This document shows, piece after piece, positions 44,529-54,525 of a DNA stretch of 64,000 nt (its first letter is position 1; every line of letters starts with the position of its first letter). This DNA is from Candidatus Hemicellulosilyticus sp. P3. GTDB taxonomy: Bacteria; Bacteroidota; Bacteroidia; Bacteroidales; P3. The notes beneath the pieces were generated by a model, which saw only the letters and a list, made by a program, of their open reading frames with translations, did no database searches and was not told where the DNA came from. The translations under genes were made by a program, and so were the position numbers. The stretch is from the NCBI GenBank assembly GCA_001543385.1, contig LPNH01000001.1, positions 281,880 to 345,879 on the forward strand, written 5' to 3'.

Positions 44529-45332
44529 ATGAATATCGCCCTTCTGCAGCAAGACATTATATGGGAAGATCCTGCCGCCAACCGTCGTTGTGTCGAGCGG
44601 CAGTTGGCGGCGTTGCGCTCCGGTGTCGACATGATAGTCCTTCCCGAAACTTTTTCGACAGGATTCAGCGACCGCATGGCTGCGATGGCCGAACCCCCGC
44701 AAGGGGCCACGCTACAGTTCGCCCGTGCGGTGGCGGCACGTCACAATGCGCTCTTTGTCGCCACCTGGACGGTGCGCGAACATCCCGACGCTCCGGCCTG
44801 CAACCGTCTGCATTGGGTCTGTCCCGACGGCACTTTCGGCTTTTATGACAAGGCACATACATTCCGTATGAGCAGCGAAGCCGGCCAGCTGGCCCGCGGC
44901 CGCAGTGTCCGCACCTTTGAGTGGCGCGGATGGCGCATCCGGCCTGCCGTATGCTACGACCTGCGTTTTCCGTTGTGGCTTCGCAACAACTACGACAGTC
45001 AGATGCAGCGCCTCGACTACGACTTGTTGTTGGTATGCGCCAACTGGCCGGCTTCTCGTCAGCAGGCCTGGTCGACGCTGCTTCGCGCCCGGGCGATAGA
45101 GAATCTAAGCTATGTTGTGGGCGTCAACAGGGTGGGGGATGACGGTGCGGGCATCCATTATGCCGGGCTGTCGGCGGCGGTTGACTTCAAAGGAGAGGTT
45201 TGCGCCGCCTGTCGCCACGAGTTCCCCGATTTACAGCTGGCTTCACTCGACCGCGACGCTTTGCAGACCTTCCGGGCGCACTGGCCTTTCTATCTCGACG
45301 CCGACCCGTACACCCTCGAAGATAAAGAATAA
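44529..45332 (+). CDS. Nitrilase-superfamily omega-amidase (YafV-like)
   Basis: A 267-residue carbon-nitrogen hydrolase. The catalytic triad is visible: Glu in VLPETFSTGF, Lys in YDKAHTF and Cys in AVCYDLRFPLWL. Further marks are NWPASRQQAWSTLLRARAIENLSYVVGVNRVG and the final AHWPFYLDAD. This is the YafV/Nit2 subgroup, which hydrolyses omega-amides such as 2-oxoglutaramate. No signal peptide is seen, so the enzyme is cytoplasmic. It follows the LRR gene by 13 bases and precedes mutS2 by 29. Confidence 0.9.
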   Translation: MNIALLQQDIIWEDPAANRRCVERQLAALRSGVDMIVLPETFSTGFSDRMAAMAEPPQGATLQFARAVAARHNALFVATWTVREHPDAPACNRLHWVCPDGTFGFYDKAHTFRMSSEAGQLARGRSVRTFEWRGWRIRPAVCYDLRFPLWLRNNYDSQMQRLDYDLLLVCANWPASRQQAWSTLLRARAIENLSYVVGVNRVGDDGAGIHYAGLSAAVDFKGEVCAACRHEFPDLQLASLDRDALQTFRAHWPFYLDADPYTLEDKE

Positions 45333-45361
45333 TAAACACCTCCACTGCCTCATACCTTGTT

Positions 45362-47785
45362 ATGGAACACCGTCTTGGCTTCGATCGCATCCGTGAGATG
45401 CTGCTCTCATACGCCACCAACAGCCTTGCCCGGCGCACAATACACGAGCTTTCCTTCATGACCGACTACGGTGCGGTATGCGCCGAGCTCGATCTGACGG
45501 ACGAGATGCGTCGCATCCTGCTGCTCGAAGACGGATTCCCTTCGCAAGACTACATCGACATGACCGAAATGCTGCTCCGTCTCCGCACGCCTGGCGGCAC
45601 ATTGACATGTGAGGAGTTGCTGGATTTAAAAATATCGCTCCAAACCATTGCTTCGCTGTTACACTTTCTGACGGATGTTTCCGACTATCCGCATCTCCGT
45701 GCCTTGGCGTTGCAGGTCAGCTACGATGCCGCGTTGCGACGCCGTCTCGAGCGCCTTGTCGACGACAACGGCGAGCTGTTCGACGACGCTTCGGAAACGC
45801 TGCAAGACATCCGGCGCCGTATTGTCCGCAAGCGCGGTGAGGTCGACATGCAAGTGGCGCGGGCCCTGGCCAGAGCCAAGCACGAGGGCTGGACGCCGGC
45901 CGGTGCCGAGCCCACCATCCGCAACGGCCGTCCGGTTATACCCGTGCTCGACACACATCGTCGCAAGCTTCGAGGTATCATCCACGACGAGTCGGCATCT
46001 CGCCAGACAGCCTTTGTCGAGCCATCCGAAGTGGTGGAGTCAGGCAACGATTTGCGGCAGCTGCAGTTCGACGAACATCACGAAGTGCAGCGCATCTTGT
46101 TGCAGACAGCCGACAGTCTTCGCACACAACTTGGATGGCTCATCGATGCCTATGCTTTCCTGGCGCGTGTCGACTTTTTGCGTGCCAAGGCGCAGGTGGC
46201 CGTTCAGCTACAGGCGGTGCGTCCCGTCGTCAACCCTTCGACACAAATCAATTGGATTGACGCCCGTCACCCGTTGCTTCGTCCGGACATGACAGCCCGG
46301 CGCGAAGTGGTGCCGTTCAGCCTTGCACTCGACACAGAGCGTCGTATACTCATTGTTTCAGGCCCCAATGCCGGCGGCAAGTCAGTGCTGTTGAAAGCCG
46401 TCGGTCTCTTGCAATATATGTTGCAGTGCGGGTTGCTTGTGCCCTGTCGCGAGACCTCGGAGTGGGGGCTCTTTGACGAAATCTTCATTGATATCGGCGA
46501 CCAGCAGTCTATCGACGACGACCTGAGCACATATACCTCCCATTTGCGCAACATGAAACATCTGCTTGAGGTCTCCACCCCGCGCACCCTCTTTCTGCTC
46601 GACGAGTTGGGTGGCGGCACCGAACCACGTTCCGGCTGTGCCATCGCGGCTGCCTTGTTGGAGGAATTATGCCGGCGAGGCTCGATAGGCGTTGTCACAA
46701 CACACTTTGCCGACCTCAAGCAATTGGCCGACGAGCACGACGCCATCGTCAACGGCGCCATGCTGTTCGACACAGAACGGATGCGTCCGCTATACAAGCT
46801 CCGGGTGGGTCTTCCGGGCAGCTCTTTTGCCTTCGAGATAGCCACCAATGTAGGTCTTCCTCAGACCATACTGGATCGTGCGGCGCAGCGGGTGGGTGGC
46901 GCCATGCTCGATTTTGAACAACAGTTGCAGCAGCTGGAGTCCGACAAGGAGGCCTTGTCGCGCAAGCAGGCCGAGGTGCAGCTGGCCGACACATTCCTGG
47001 CTGAGGTGATAGCCAAATACCAGCAACTCAACAGCCGGATAGAGACCCGGCGTCACGACATCCTTACGCAGGCACGCAACGAGGCGCGACAGATCCTGGC
47101 AGATGCCAACCGCATGGTTGAGCGCACCGTCAATGATATTCGCGAAGCGCAGGCCGAGAAGCAGCTTACGCAACAGGCGCGGCAGCGGCTGCGCGACGAA
47201 GCGGAGCGGCTTGCCTTGCAGCAGAAACGCCACGACGAAGAAATGTCGAAATCCATCGATGCCGCTCAGCCGTCCGCATCAGGAGACGATTCCGACACCG
47301 GTGACACCGGCGCCCCGGTTACGGTGGGTTCCGTAGTGCGCATCGACGGGCAGCAGACATTCGGCCAGGTGGTCGAAATCAAAGGGAGCAAAGCCATCGT
47401 GGAGAGCAACAGCCTGCGCATGACAATAGCCATGGAGCGGCTGACAGCCACCTCCAAAACAACCCTGCCGCGTGACAGGAAAAGCCGTGGCGAGGGCCGT
47501 TTCCAAAGTATCTACGACGACATTAACGAGAAACGCAAGACCTTCTCACCTTCCATCGATCTGCGGGGCCAGCGGGTCGAAGAGGCACTGGACAACCTGC
47601 AGCGTTTTTTCGACGACGCCCGCCTGCTCAGCGAGCACGAGTTGCGCATCCTTCACGGCAAGGGGTACGGCATTTTGAAACAAGCCATACGCCAATGGCT
47701 CCACAGCCAGCCCGACGTGGTAGGCTTCCGTGCTGAACATTTGGAGCTGGGCGGAGAGGGAATCACCGTCGTACAGTTACGATAA
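45362..47785 (+). CDS. mutS2: Endonuclease MutS2
   Basis: An 807-residue MutS2. The N-terminus HRLGFDRIREMLLSYATNSLA begins a few residues later than most homologues. The clamp and core region contains GRPVIPVLDTHRRKLRGIIHDESASRQTAFVEP. The ATPase domain has Walker A GPNAGGKS at residues 334-341, then FDEIFIDIGDQQSIDDDLSTYTSHL, LFLLDELGGGTEP and VVTTHFADLKQLA. A coiled coil follows (about 510-620), then a C-terminal Smr nuclease domain with SIDLRGQRVEEAL and RILHGKGYGILK. It acts against homologous recombination and in ribosome collision rescue in other bacteria. Confidence 0.96.
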   Translation: MEHRLGFDRIREMLLSYATNSLARRTIHELSFMTDYGAVCAELDLTDEMRRILLLEDGFPSQDYIDMTEMLLRLRTPGGTLTCEELLDLKISLQTIASLLHFLTDVSDYPHLRALALQVSYDAALRRRLERLVDDNGELFDDASETLQDIRRRIVRKRGEVDMQVARALARAKHEGWTPAGAEPTIRNGRPVIPVLDTHRRKLRGIIHDESASRQTAFVEPSEVVESGNDLRQLQFDEHHEVQRILLQTADSLRTQLGWLIDAYAFLARVDFLRAKAQVAVQLQAVRPVVNPSTQINWIDARHPLLRPDMTARREVVPFSLALDTERRILIVSGPNAGGKSVLLKAVGLLQYMLQCGLLVPCRETSEWGLFDEIFIDIGDQQSIDDDLSTYTSHLRNMKHLLEVSTPRTLFLLDELGGGTEPRSGCAIAAALLEELCRRGSIGVVTTHFADLKQLADEHDAIVNGAMLFDTERMRPLYKLRVGLPGSSFAFEIATNVGLPQTILDRAAQRVGGAMLDFEQQLQQLESDKEALSRKQAEVQLADTFLAEVIAKYQQLNSRIETRRHDILTQARNEARQILADANRMVERTVNDIREAQAEKQLTQQARQRLRDEAERLALQQKRHDEEMSKSIDAAQPSASGDDSDTGDTGAPVTVGSVVRIDGQQTFGQVVEIKGSKAIVESNSLRMTIAMERLTATSKTTLPRDRKSRGEGRFQSIYDDINEKRKTFSPSIDLRGQRVEEALDNLQRFFDDARLLSEHELRILHGKGYGILKQAIRQWLHSQPDVVGFRAEHLELGGEGITVVQLR

Positions 47786-47909
47786 CCATGACACAGCTTG
47801 CACATCCAAATTGATGTTAACCTTGCCGATTTATCTGCCGGCATACAATAAAACACCCGCGATCCCCGTTACTATTCCAAATGTTAACCGAACCATAAAA
47901 AAACGGATA

Positions 47910-48362
47910 ATGAAAAAGATTCTGTTTCTGCCGCTCGCGGCCCTGATTCTGGCCGTAGCCGGCTGTACCAAAGAAGAAACTGTCATCGTGCAGAGCAGCG
48001 CCTATGTCTACACCGAGTACCCTCAGGTGCAGTCCGACAAATGGCTGCCGAGCTACACCCTTTACGGCGACGGAACCTACACCACCAACTACCTTTACTC
48101 TGTCTACGAGAACCCATACATTGACGAGCGTTTGGTCAACAGCAGTTTTGTGCTGACCTATTATGTTGACGAAAACGAATTCGATGTGCCCCTGCCTGCG
48201 GTCATTAAAAGTGCCGACGGGCTCCATTCGGCCGTCGTCCGCTACGATGTGCAGTTGGGGTCGGTGACGTTCATCCTCGAGAGCCTCGATGGCGACTATG
48301 CAGCGTTGAACAGTTTCATCCCCGAAACCATGACATTCAAGGTCTGCATGATGCTGAACTGA
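47910..48362 (+). CDS. Small lipoprotein of unknown function
   Basis: A 150-residue protein starting at ATG 47910 with a lipoprotein signal (MKKILFLPLAALILAVAGC). The mature part is beta-rich and acidic with many Tyr residues (AYVYTEYPQVQSDKW, YTLYGDGTYTTNYLYSVYENPY). I do not recognise a family. The upstream 124 bases contain two copies of ATGTTAACC (47814-47822 and 47881-47889), 67 bases apart. A terminator follows directly. Confidence 0.7.
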   Translation: MKKILFLPLAALILAVAGCTKEETVIVQSSAYVYTEYPQVQSDKWLPSYTLYGDGTYTTNYLYSVYENPYIDERLVNSSFVLTYYVDENEFDVPLPAVIKSADGLHSAVVRYDVQLGSVTFILESLDGDYAALNSFIPETMTFKVCMMLN

Positions 48363-48390
48363 CAGAATTCCGCTCAAACGGCTCATATCG

Positions 48391-48430
48391 GAGGAGCGTC
48401 CTGCGTGGGCAGGACACCCCTCTTTTTTTA
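48391..48430 (+). terminator. Terminator after the small lipoprotein gene
   Basis: GTCCTGC pairs with GCAGGAC around a four-base loop, extended by G/C pairs outside with bulges, followed by TCTTTTTTTATTT. It separates the lipoprotein gene from guaB. Confidence 0.75.
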
Positions 48431-48489
48431 TTTGACGTCTTGATAACCAGCTTTCTGTCTGAAAGTAAACATTATTCATGAAAAAATCT

Positions 48490-48497
48490 TATCTTTG
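48490..48497 (+). promoter_or_regulatory. guaB promoter (-7 element)
   Basis: TATCTTTG matches TAnnTTTG and lies 32 bases before the guaB start. No clear TTG box is seen at the expected distance. Confidence 0.5.
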
Positions 48498-48528
48498 CAG
48501 ATAATTTTCACTTGAAATATTCTGCCTT

Positions 48529-50001
48529 ATGTATACAGACACCTCCAAATTCGTTGGCGAAGGCCTTACTTACGACGATGTACTCCTGTTGCCCTCCTAT
48601 TCCGAAGTGCTGCCGCGCGAAGTCTCGGTGGCGACGCGCTTCTCGACGCATATCCGTCTGAATGTCCCGCTTGTCTCGGCAGCCATGGACACCGTCACCG
48701 AGGCGGCCATGGCGATAGCCATGGCGCAGGAAGGCGGCATCGGGGTGCTGCACAAAAACATGTCCATCGAGGCGCAAGCCAACGAAGTGCGCAAAGTCAA
48801 ACGTGCCGAGAACGGTATGATTATCGACCCGGTGACACTGTCCAAAGACGCCAAAGTGAAAGACGCCTTGCGTTTGATGACCGAATACGGCATCGGTGGC
48901 ATCCCTATCGTGGACGACAACAAGATGCTCATCGGCATGGTGACCAACCGTGACCTTCGTTTCGAGCGCAACATGGAGCGCCCGCTCTACGAAATCATGG
49001 TCACCAAACTCATCACAACCCGTGAGGGCACCACATTCGCCGAAGCGACAGACATCCTGCAGCAGCATAAAATCGAGAAACTGCCCGTAGTCAACGCCCA
49101 GGGTCAGTTCGTCGGACTCATCACCTATCGTGACATCATCAAAACCAAAGAGCGCCCCGATGCGTGCAAGGACAGCAACGGCCGTCTCTGCGTGGCGGCC
49201 GGTGTCGGCATCACACCCGATATGATGGACCGTGTCGATGCACTGGTCAAGGCCGGTGTCGACGCGGTGGTCATCGATACCGCACACGGTCATTCCATCC
49301 GTGTGGTGCAGGCGCTCAAACAGGTCAAAGCCCGCTATCCCCGCATCGACGTGGTGGTGGGTAATATCGCCACCGGCGAAGCTGCCATCATGTTGGCCGA
49401 AGCCGGAGCCGACGCCATCAAGGTGGGCATCGGTCCGGGCAGCATCTGCTCCACCCGCATCGTGGCCGGTATCGGGGTGCCGCAGCTCACCGCTGTATGC
49501 GAGGTGACCGGCGCCCTGAAGCAGAAAGGCTACGATGTCCCCGTCATCGCCGACGGTGGCATCCGTTACAGCGGCGACATTGTCAAGGCGTTGGCGGCCG
49601 GTGCCGAAAGTGTCATGGTGGGTTCCCTTGTAGCCGGTGTCGAAGAGGCTCCGGGTGAGACAATCATCTTCGAGGGCCGTAAATACAAGTCCTACCGTGG
49701 CATGGGTTCGCTTGAGGCCATGCAGAGTGGCTCCAAAGACCGCTACTTCCAGGAAAAGGAGACCGACGCCAAGAAGCTTGTGCCCGAAGGTGTGGTGGGG
49801 CGTGTTCCCTACAAAGGCACCCTGGTCGAGGTCCTCTACCAGCTGGTCGGTGGCCTTAAAGCCGGCATGGGCTATACCGGCAGTGCCGACATCAAGGCTC
49901 TGCAACAAGCCAAATTTATCCGTATCACTGCTGCAGGGCGCACCGAGAGCCATCCGCACGACATCACCATCACCCGCGAGGCCCCCAACTATTCCAGGTA
50001 A
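48529..50001 (+). CDS. guaB: Inosine-5'-monophosphate dehydrogenase
   Basis: A 490-residue IMPDH, the NAD-dependent step from IMP to XMP in guanine nucleotide synthesis. Marks are [42 protein letters not shown], two CBS domains at about 95-205, and the catalytic loop [11 protein letters not shown] with Cys307. The flap and end read [10 protein letters not shown] and [24 protein letters not shown] long open frame on the opposite strand across most of this gene is a codon-bias shadow. Confidence 0.97.
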   Translation: MYTDTSKFVGEGLTYDDVLLLPSYSEVLPREVSVATRFSTHIRLNVPLVSAAMDTVTEAAMAIAMAQEGGIGVLHKNMSIEAQANEVRKVKRAENGMIIDPVTLSKDAKVKDALRLMTEYGIGGIPIVDDNKMLIGMVTNRDLRFERNMERPLYEIMVTKLITTREGTTFAEATDILQQHKIEKLPVVNAQGQFVGLITYRDIIKTKERPDACKDSNGRLCVAAGVGITPDMMDRVDALVKAGVDAVVIDTAHGHSIRVVQALKQVKARYPRIDVVVGNIATGEAAIMLAEAGADAIKVGIGPGSICSTRIVAGIGVPQLTAVCEVTGALKQKGYDVPVIADGGIRYSGDIVKALAAGAESVMVGSLVAGVEEAPGETIIFEGRKYKSYRGMGSLEAMQSGSKDRYFQEKETDAKKLVPEGVVGRVPYKGTLVEVLYQLVGGLKAGMGYTGSADIKALQQAKFIRITAAGRTESHPHDITITREAPNYSR

Positions 50002-50029
50002 TTCCCCCTGACAGAACCCCAGCTAACCC

Positions 50030-52147
50030 ATGATGCACAAATTTTTTTTCATACTCACAGCATTGTTGCTCTGCGGGCCGGTTCACGCCCAGCAGTCCAA
50101 TGACCCGGTTCTTTTGGAAATCGGTGCACAGAAGATCCGTCGCTCCGAGTTTGTCCGCGACTTTCTGCGCTCCATCGGGCAGGATTCGGTGGCCGCTTCC
50201 GCGGCGTGTACCTATGAGAAACGTCAGAAGTTGGAGGAGTATGCCCGGCTTTTCGTCAACTTCCGTACCAAACTGGCCGATGCTTATGCCTTGGGCTACG
50301 ACACCTTGCCCTCCTTACGCCGCGAACTGGCCACCTATCGTCAGGAGTTAGCCCAGCCCTATCTCATGGACTCCGTGACACTGTTGCGCATCATGCGTGA
50401 GGCTTACGAACGCAACCATTACGCGCTCCATGCCGCTCATATCCTCATCCGTATGGAGCAGCGGCAAGACTCTGTCGCAGCGTGGCAAATGGCCATGGAA
50501 GCGTACAACCGTGCGGTTTCCGGCGAAGACTTCTACGCTTTGGCCGCTGAGTTCAACCAACGACAGCTTACAGAACAGCAGCGTTTATACTATCACAAAA
50601 ACCCCGCCGAAGGTGATTTGGGGTGCTTCACCGCGTTCGACATGGTTTACCCCTTTGAATCGGCGGCATACAGTTTGCAGCCAGGTGAGGTGTCGAAACC
50701 CGTGCACACACGTTTCGGCTATCATGTCATCAAACTCTTTGCCAAGGTCCCCTTCTACGGCAACGTCTCGTTGCGTCATATCTGGGTGCGCGAAGGCGGC
50801 AATGCGTCGCGTGGCCGTGCCCGCATCCAGCTGGCCTACGAGCAACTTAAGTCCGGACAGTCCTTCGTCGAGGTCTATTCCAACATTAGCGACGATGCCG
50901 GCAATCCCAACCACCCCGAAGGCCTGATGGCCGACATGACGTGTCACCAGTTGCCTCCCGAGTATGTGGAGCATCTGGCTCTTCTGCAGCACGAGGGCGA
51001 CTACAGTGAGCCCTTTCAGACAAGCTACGGCTGGCATATCATCCAGTTGATCCGTCGCGACACCATACCGTCATTGGAGGCGTTGATGCCGCTCTACAAG
51101 CAGCGTATGACACGTGACATGCGTGGCAACATGCCCCGAGAGGAGTTTATTGTGCGGAACCTTGAAAAATATCATTTCATAGACTACACCAAGACTTTGG
51201 GCACCTGGAAGCAGGTGGAGGGCGAATGGCGTTTTACGGCCGCACGCAAGAATGACCGGCGGGCCGCCCCGGCGTCGTCATTGGACGCGGTGGTGGCCAT
51301 AGCCACTGATTCCCTGTTCGACAAACGCTGGGTCTTCGACAGCGCTTCCTTGGTTGATCATCGGCCGTTGATGTCATTGGACGGTCAACTGTACACCACC
51401 GACGACTTCTGTCGTTATCTTGCTTTGAACCAGCAACTCGGTATCCGTCGCAACCTGGCGTCATACATTGCTCAGCGTTATCAAAATTTCATCGGCGAGA
51501 TGCTGACACGCTACGTCGATGCACGCTTGGAAACCGACAATCCTGACTTCCGTGAGGTGATGGACGAGTACCGTCACGGCTTGATGATTTTTGCCTACAA
51601 CGACGACAAAATATGGTCCCGGGCATCAGCCGATTCAGCTGGTCTGCAACAGTTCTACGACGCAAGGCAGGTGCAGCTCGAATACGACAACCTTGACGAT
51701 GAGGTCTACTTTTGGAACTCCCGGGCCCGCACCAACGTTTACACTGTTGCCGACAGCACCCTGCTGACATCCGCCAAGGCAGCGAAAATCATGTCCAAGG
51801 CGGTCAAGAAGAAGTGGACGTCATCCTTGACGCGCGACGCATTGCAGAAAGCCCTGAAAGGTGACGGCCATGTTGACACACATCTTGAACTTTTCGAAGA
51901 CGGTCGCCAGTCCACACTGACTTCCGGCGAGTGGCGTCCGGGTGTCTACCTGCATCCTGACGGCAAGGGCTACATTATTCTGCATGTGGAATCCATTATG
52001 CCGCCCGAACCCAAGAAACTCTCCGAGGCGCGAGGTTACTACCTCAACGACTACCAGAATGAACTCGAGCGCCGTCACGTCGAGCAGTTGCGCCGGCAAT
52101 ACAATGTGGTGTTGCATCGGGACGTACTTGACGAAATCGTCTACTGA
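50030..52147 (+). CDS. Periplasmic parvulin-type peptidyl-prolyl isomerase, long form
   Basis: A 705-residue exported protein with signal peptide MMHKFFFILTALLLCGPVHA. A SurA-like helical N-terminal region leads to two rotamase modules at about residues 135-240 and 255-345, recognisable by AAHILIRMEQRQDS, GDLGCFTAFDMVYPFESAAYSL, GEVSKPVHTRFGYHVIKL, and YGWHIIQLIRRD. The remaining half is a long alpha/beta region without a recognised domain. It should help folding of outer-membrane or secreted proteins in transit. It is 29 bases upstream of surA, so it probably shares a transcript with it. Confidence 0.88.
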   Translation: MMHKFFFILTALLLCGPVHAQQSNDPVLLEIGAQKIRRSEFVRDFLRSIGQDSVAASAACTYEKRQKLEEYARLFVNFRTKLADAYALGYDTLPSLRRELATYRQELAQPYLMDSVTLLRIMREAYERNHYALHAAHILIRMEQRQDSVAAWQMAMEAYNRAVSGEDFYALAAEFNQRQLTEQQRLYYHKNPAEGDLGCFTAFDMVYPFESAAYSLQPGEVSKPVHTRFGYHVIKLFAKVPFYGNVSLRHIWVREGGNASRGRARIQLAYEQLKSGQSFVEVYSNISDDAGNPNHPEGLMADMTCHQLPPEYVEHLALLQHEGDYSEPFQTSYGWHIIQLIRRDTIPSLEALMPLYKQRMTRDMRGNMPREEFIVRNLEKYHFIDYTKTLGTWKQVEGEWRFTAARKNDRRAAPASSLDAVVAIATDSLFDKRWVFDSASLVDHRPLMSLDGQLYTTDDFCRYLALNQQLGIRRNLASYIAQRYQNFIGEMLTRYVDARLETDNPDFREVMDEYRHGLMIFAYNDDKIWSRASADSAGLQQFYDARQVQLEYDNLDDEVYFWNSRARTNVYTVADSTLLTSAKAAKIMSKAVKKKWTSSLTRDALQKALKGDGHVDTHLELFEDGRQSTLTSGEWRPGVYLHPDGKGYIILHVESIMPPEPKKLSEARGYYLNDYQNELERRHVEQLRRQYNVVLHRDVLDEIVY

Positions 52148-52176
52148 TCCCCTTTAATCCTATTTCTACATTGTAA

Positions 52177-53517
52177 ATGAAAAGAATATTATTCCTCGCA
52201 CTCCTTGCCGTCCAGCCCTGTCTTGTCCGGGCGCAGGAGGAGTTGATTGTCGACCAGGTGGTGGGTGTTGTCGGCCAGAACGTTATCAAACTTTCCGACA
52301 TCGAGAACAGTTATGCACAACTCCGTATGCGTCAGGGTGCCGGCAACGCGCAGGAGAACAGATGCCGCATTTTGGAAAACATTCTCATGACCAAGCTTAT
52401 GGTGCATAAGGGCTTGGTCGACAGTGTCGAGGTGGCTGACGAAGAGGTGGAACAGCAGGTGCAGTATTACCTCAAGGCATACATGCGCCAATATGGCGGC
52501 AAAGAGGGGTTGCGTCAAGCCACAGGCTACAGTTACGACGAGTTTCATGACATCTACTTCGACATCCTGAAAGAACGCATCCTCAGCCAGCGCGTCGAAT
52601 ACAATCTCACCCAAAACGTGAAAATCACCCCTGCCGAGGTGGCGGCTTATTACCAGCGCATTCCTGCCGACAGTCTGCCGACCATCGAGGAAAGTTACGA
52701 GGTGGCTGAAATCGTCTTGCGTCCCCAGGTGTCGGAAGAAGAACGTGATCGTGTCCGCCTGGAGCTCAACAAATTGCGTGAACGTGTGCTCAATGGCGAG
52801 AATTTCAGCATGCTGGCCACTCTCTATTCGCAAGATCCCGGATCAGCCAAAAAAGGCGGGGAGTTGGGCTTCTTTACCCGTGGCGACATGGTAGGTGAGT
52901 TCGAGGCGGCGGCTTTTTCCCTGAAGCCGGGCGAAGTGTCGCCGGTCATCGAGACCAGTTATGGATTCCACATCATCCAGCTTGTCGAGCGGCGGGGCAA
53001 CTCCGTCAACGCACGTCATATCCTCATGAAAGCACAGCCGCTTTCCGACGACTTGCTCGACGCCCGCATGCGCCTGGACAGCATAGCACGTGAGGTGCAG
53101 CTCGGCAACATCACATTTGCCGAGGCGGCGCGTCAGTTCTCCCAGTCCGACACCCGCCTGGGCGGTGGTGTCATGGCCAACCCCAATACAGGCGGCAACA
53201 GTTTCACCAAGGCGGAGTTCGCCGCGCTATACCCGGGTCTTTCCGTCAGTTCCATGAATGTCGGTGATGTCTCGTCAGCCACCGCGATGCAGGACGACGA
53301 GGGGCAGACTGTCTATCGTATCGTGTCGGTCGTCAGACGCAAGCCTGAGCACACGGCCAATCTGAGCGACGACTACGACAAAATCTACAACGCCGCCCTT
53401 CAAGAATCCAAAAACAAGAAAATCCGCGATTGGGCGTCACGGATGATCCAAAACACCTACGTCTTTATTGCCGACGACTTCAAGCAGTGCAACTTCCAAC
53501 TTCAATGGTGCCGTTGA
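52177..53517 (+). CDS. surA: SurA-type periplasmic chaperone / peptidyl-prolyl isomerase
   Basis: A 446-residue exported protein with signal peptide [19 protein letters not shown]. The SurA N-domain follows ([37 protein letters not shown]). Two parvulin domains come next: the first has [23 protein letters not shown] and [21 protein letters not shown], and the second [11 protein letters not shown] and [16 protein letters not shown]. It fits SurA, which escorts beta-barrel proteins to the BAM complex. It would also serve PorV, the DUF481 barrel and other outer-membrane proteins here. The MoxR gene begins one base after its stop. Confidence 0.9.
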   Translation: MKRILFLALLAVQPCLVRAQEELIVDQVVGVVGQNVIKLSDIENSYAQLRMRQGAGNAQENRCRILENILMTKLMVHKGLVDSVEVADEEVEQQVQYYLKAYMRQYGGKEGLRQATGYSYDEFHDIYFDILKERILSQRVEYNLTQNVKITPAEVAAYYQRIPADSLPTIEESYEVAEIVLRPQVSEEERDRVRLELNKLRERVLNGENFSMLATLYSQDPGSAKKGGELGFFTRGDMVGEFEAAAFSLKPGEVSPVIETSYGFHIIQLVERRGNSVNARHILMKAQPLSDDLLDARMRLDSIAREVQLGNITFAEAARQFSQSDTRLGGGVMANPNTGGNSFTKAEFAALYPGLSVSSMNVGDVSSATAMQDDEGQTVYRIVSVVRRKPEHTANLSDDYDKIYNAALQESKNKKIRDWASRMIQNTYVFIADDFKQCNFQLQWCR

Positions 53518-53518
53518 T

Positions 53519-54490
53519 ATGACAGATTCCCAGATGCTCAACCAGTTGGCCGCCGACTATGGCCGCCTGAGGTCCGAGATGGCCAAAGTGATCGTAGGGC
53601 AGCACGATGCTGTCGACAGTCTGTTAACCGCCATTTTTTCTGGCGGTCACTGCCTGCTGATTGGTGTTCCGGGGGTGGCAAAAACCCTTATCGTCAACAC
53701 GTTGTCCCAGGCCCTTGGGCTTCAGTTCAGCCGTATTCAGTTCACACCGGACCTGATGCCGTCCGACATCACAGGTGCCGAGATTCTCGATGAGAACCGC
53801 CGCTTCAAATTCCTCCAGGGCCCTCTTTTTGCCAACATGGTGCTGGCCGACGAAATCAACCGCACTCCGCCCAAGACCCAGTCGGCGTTGCTGGAAGCCA
53901 TGCAGGAACACGCGGTGACCGTGTCGGGTGTCTCCCATCCGCTGCCGTCTCCTTTTTTTGTCTTAGCCACACAGAACCCCATAGAGCAAGAGGGTACCTA
54001 TCCTTTGCCCGAAGCGCAGCTCGACCGTTTCATGTTTGACGTTATCCTCGACTACCCTTCGTTCGAAGAGGAACTCCAAGTCGTTAAAACCACCACCGTC
54101 GACTGCGACGAAAAGATAGACGTGGTGCTGTCAGCCGGGCAGATTCTTGACTACCAGCGCGTCATACGTAAGATGCCTGTCGTCGACAATGTCTGCGAAT
54201 ATGCGGTGCGTCTTGTCACAGCCACACGTCCTCAGCATCCTGCCGACCGTACATCGCAGTCCATTGCCGACAAGTACATCTCATGGGGGGCCGGCCCTCG
54301 TGCCTCGCAATATTTGATAATGGGTGCCAAGACCCACGCCGCTTTCCACGGCAAGTATTCCCCCGATATCGAGGATGTGCGGGCAGTCGCCGTCGAAGTG
54401 CTGCGGCATCGGTTGGTGCGCAACTACTATGCCGAGGCAGAAGGCATCACCACAGACCACATCATCACCTCTCTGATGGACGGCAAATAA
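53519..54490 (+). CDS. MoxR-family AAA ATPase
   Basis: A 323-residue AAA+ ATPase. Walker A is GVPGVAKT, Walker B VLADEINRTPPKTQSALLEAMQE, and sensor 1 is FVLATQNPIEQEGTYPLPEAQLDRFMFDV, all diagnostic of MoxR. The helical lid follows. MoxR proteins act as chaperones, often with von Willebrand factor A partners, but none is encoded here. ATG 53519 follows the surA stop by one base. The group surA, moxR, unknown exported protein and panB is closely spaced. Confidence 0.93.
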   Translation: MTDSQMLNQLAADYGRLRSEMAKVIVGQHDAVDSLLTAIFSGGHCLLIGVPGVAKTLIVNTLSQALGLQFSRIQFTPDLMPSDITGAEILDENRRFKFLQGPLFANMVLADEINRTPPKTQSALLEAMQEHAVTVSGVSHPLPSPFFVLATQNPIEQEGTYPLPEAQLDRFMFDVILDYPSFEEELQVVKTTTVDCDEKIDVVLSAGQILDYQRVIRKMPVVDNVCEYAVRLVTATRPQHPADRTSQSIADKYISWGAGPRASQYLIMGAKTHAAFHGKYSPDIEDVRAVAVEVLRHRLVRNYYAEAEGITTDHIITSLMDGK

Positions 54491-54525
54491 ATCCATCCGC
54501 ATCCATCATAAACCCACACCACATT

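Noticed and set aside
47814..47889. Pair of ATGTTAACC direct repeats upstream of the small lipoprotein as a regulator site
   Set aside because: Nine-base repeats occur by chance in such AT-rich spacers, and there is no symmetry or promoter relation.
48508..49959. A 483-codon open frame antisense to guaB
   Set aside because: It mirrors a strongly conserved IMP dehydrogenase gene; GC-rich codon bias keeps the opposite strand open. Composition is His/Asp-rich with no domain.
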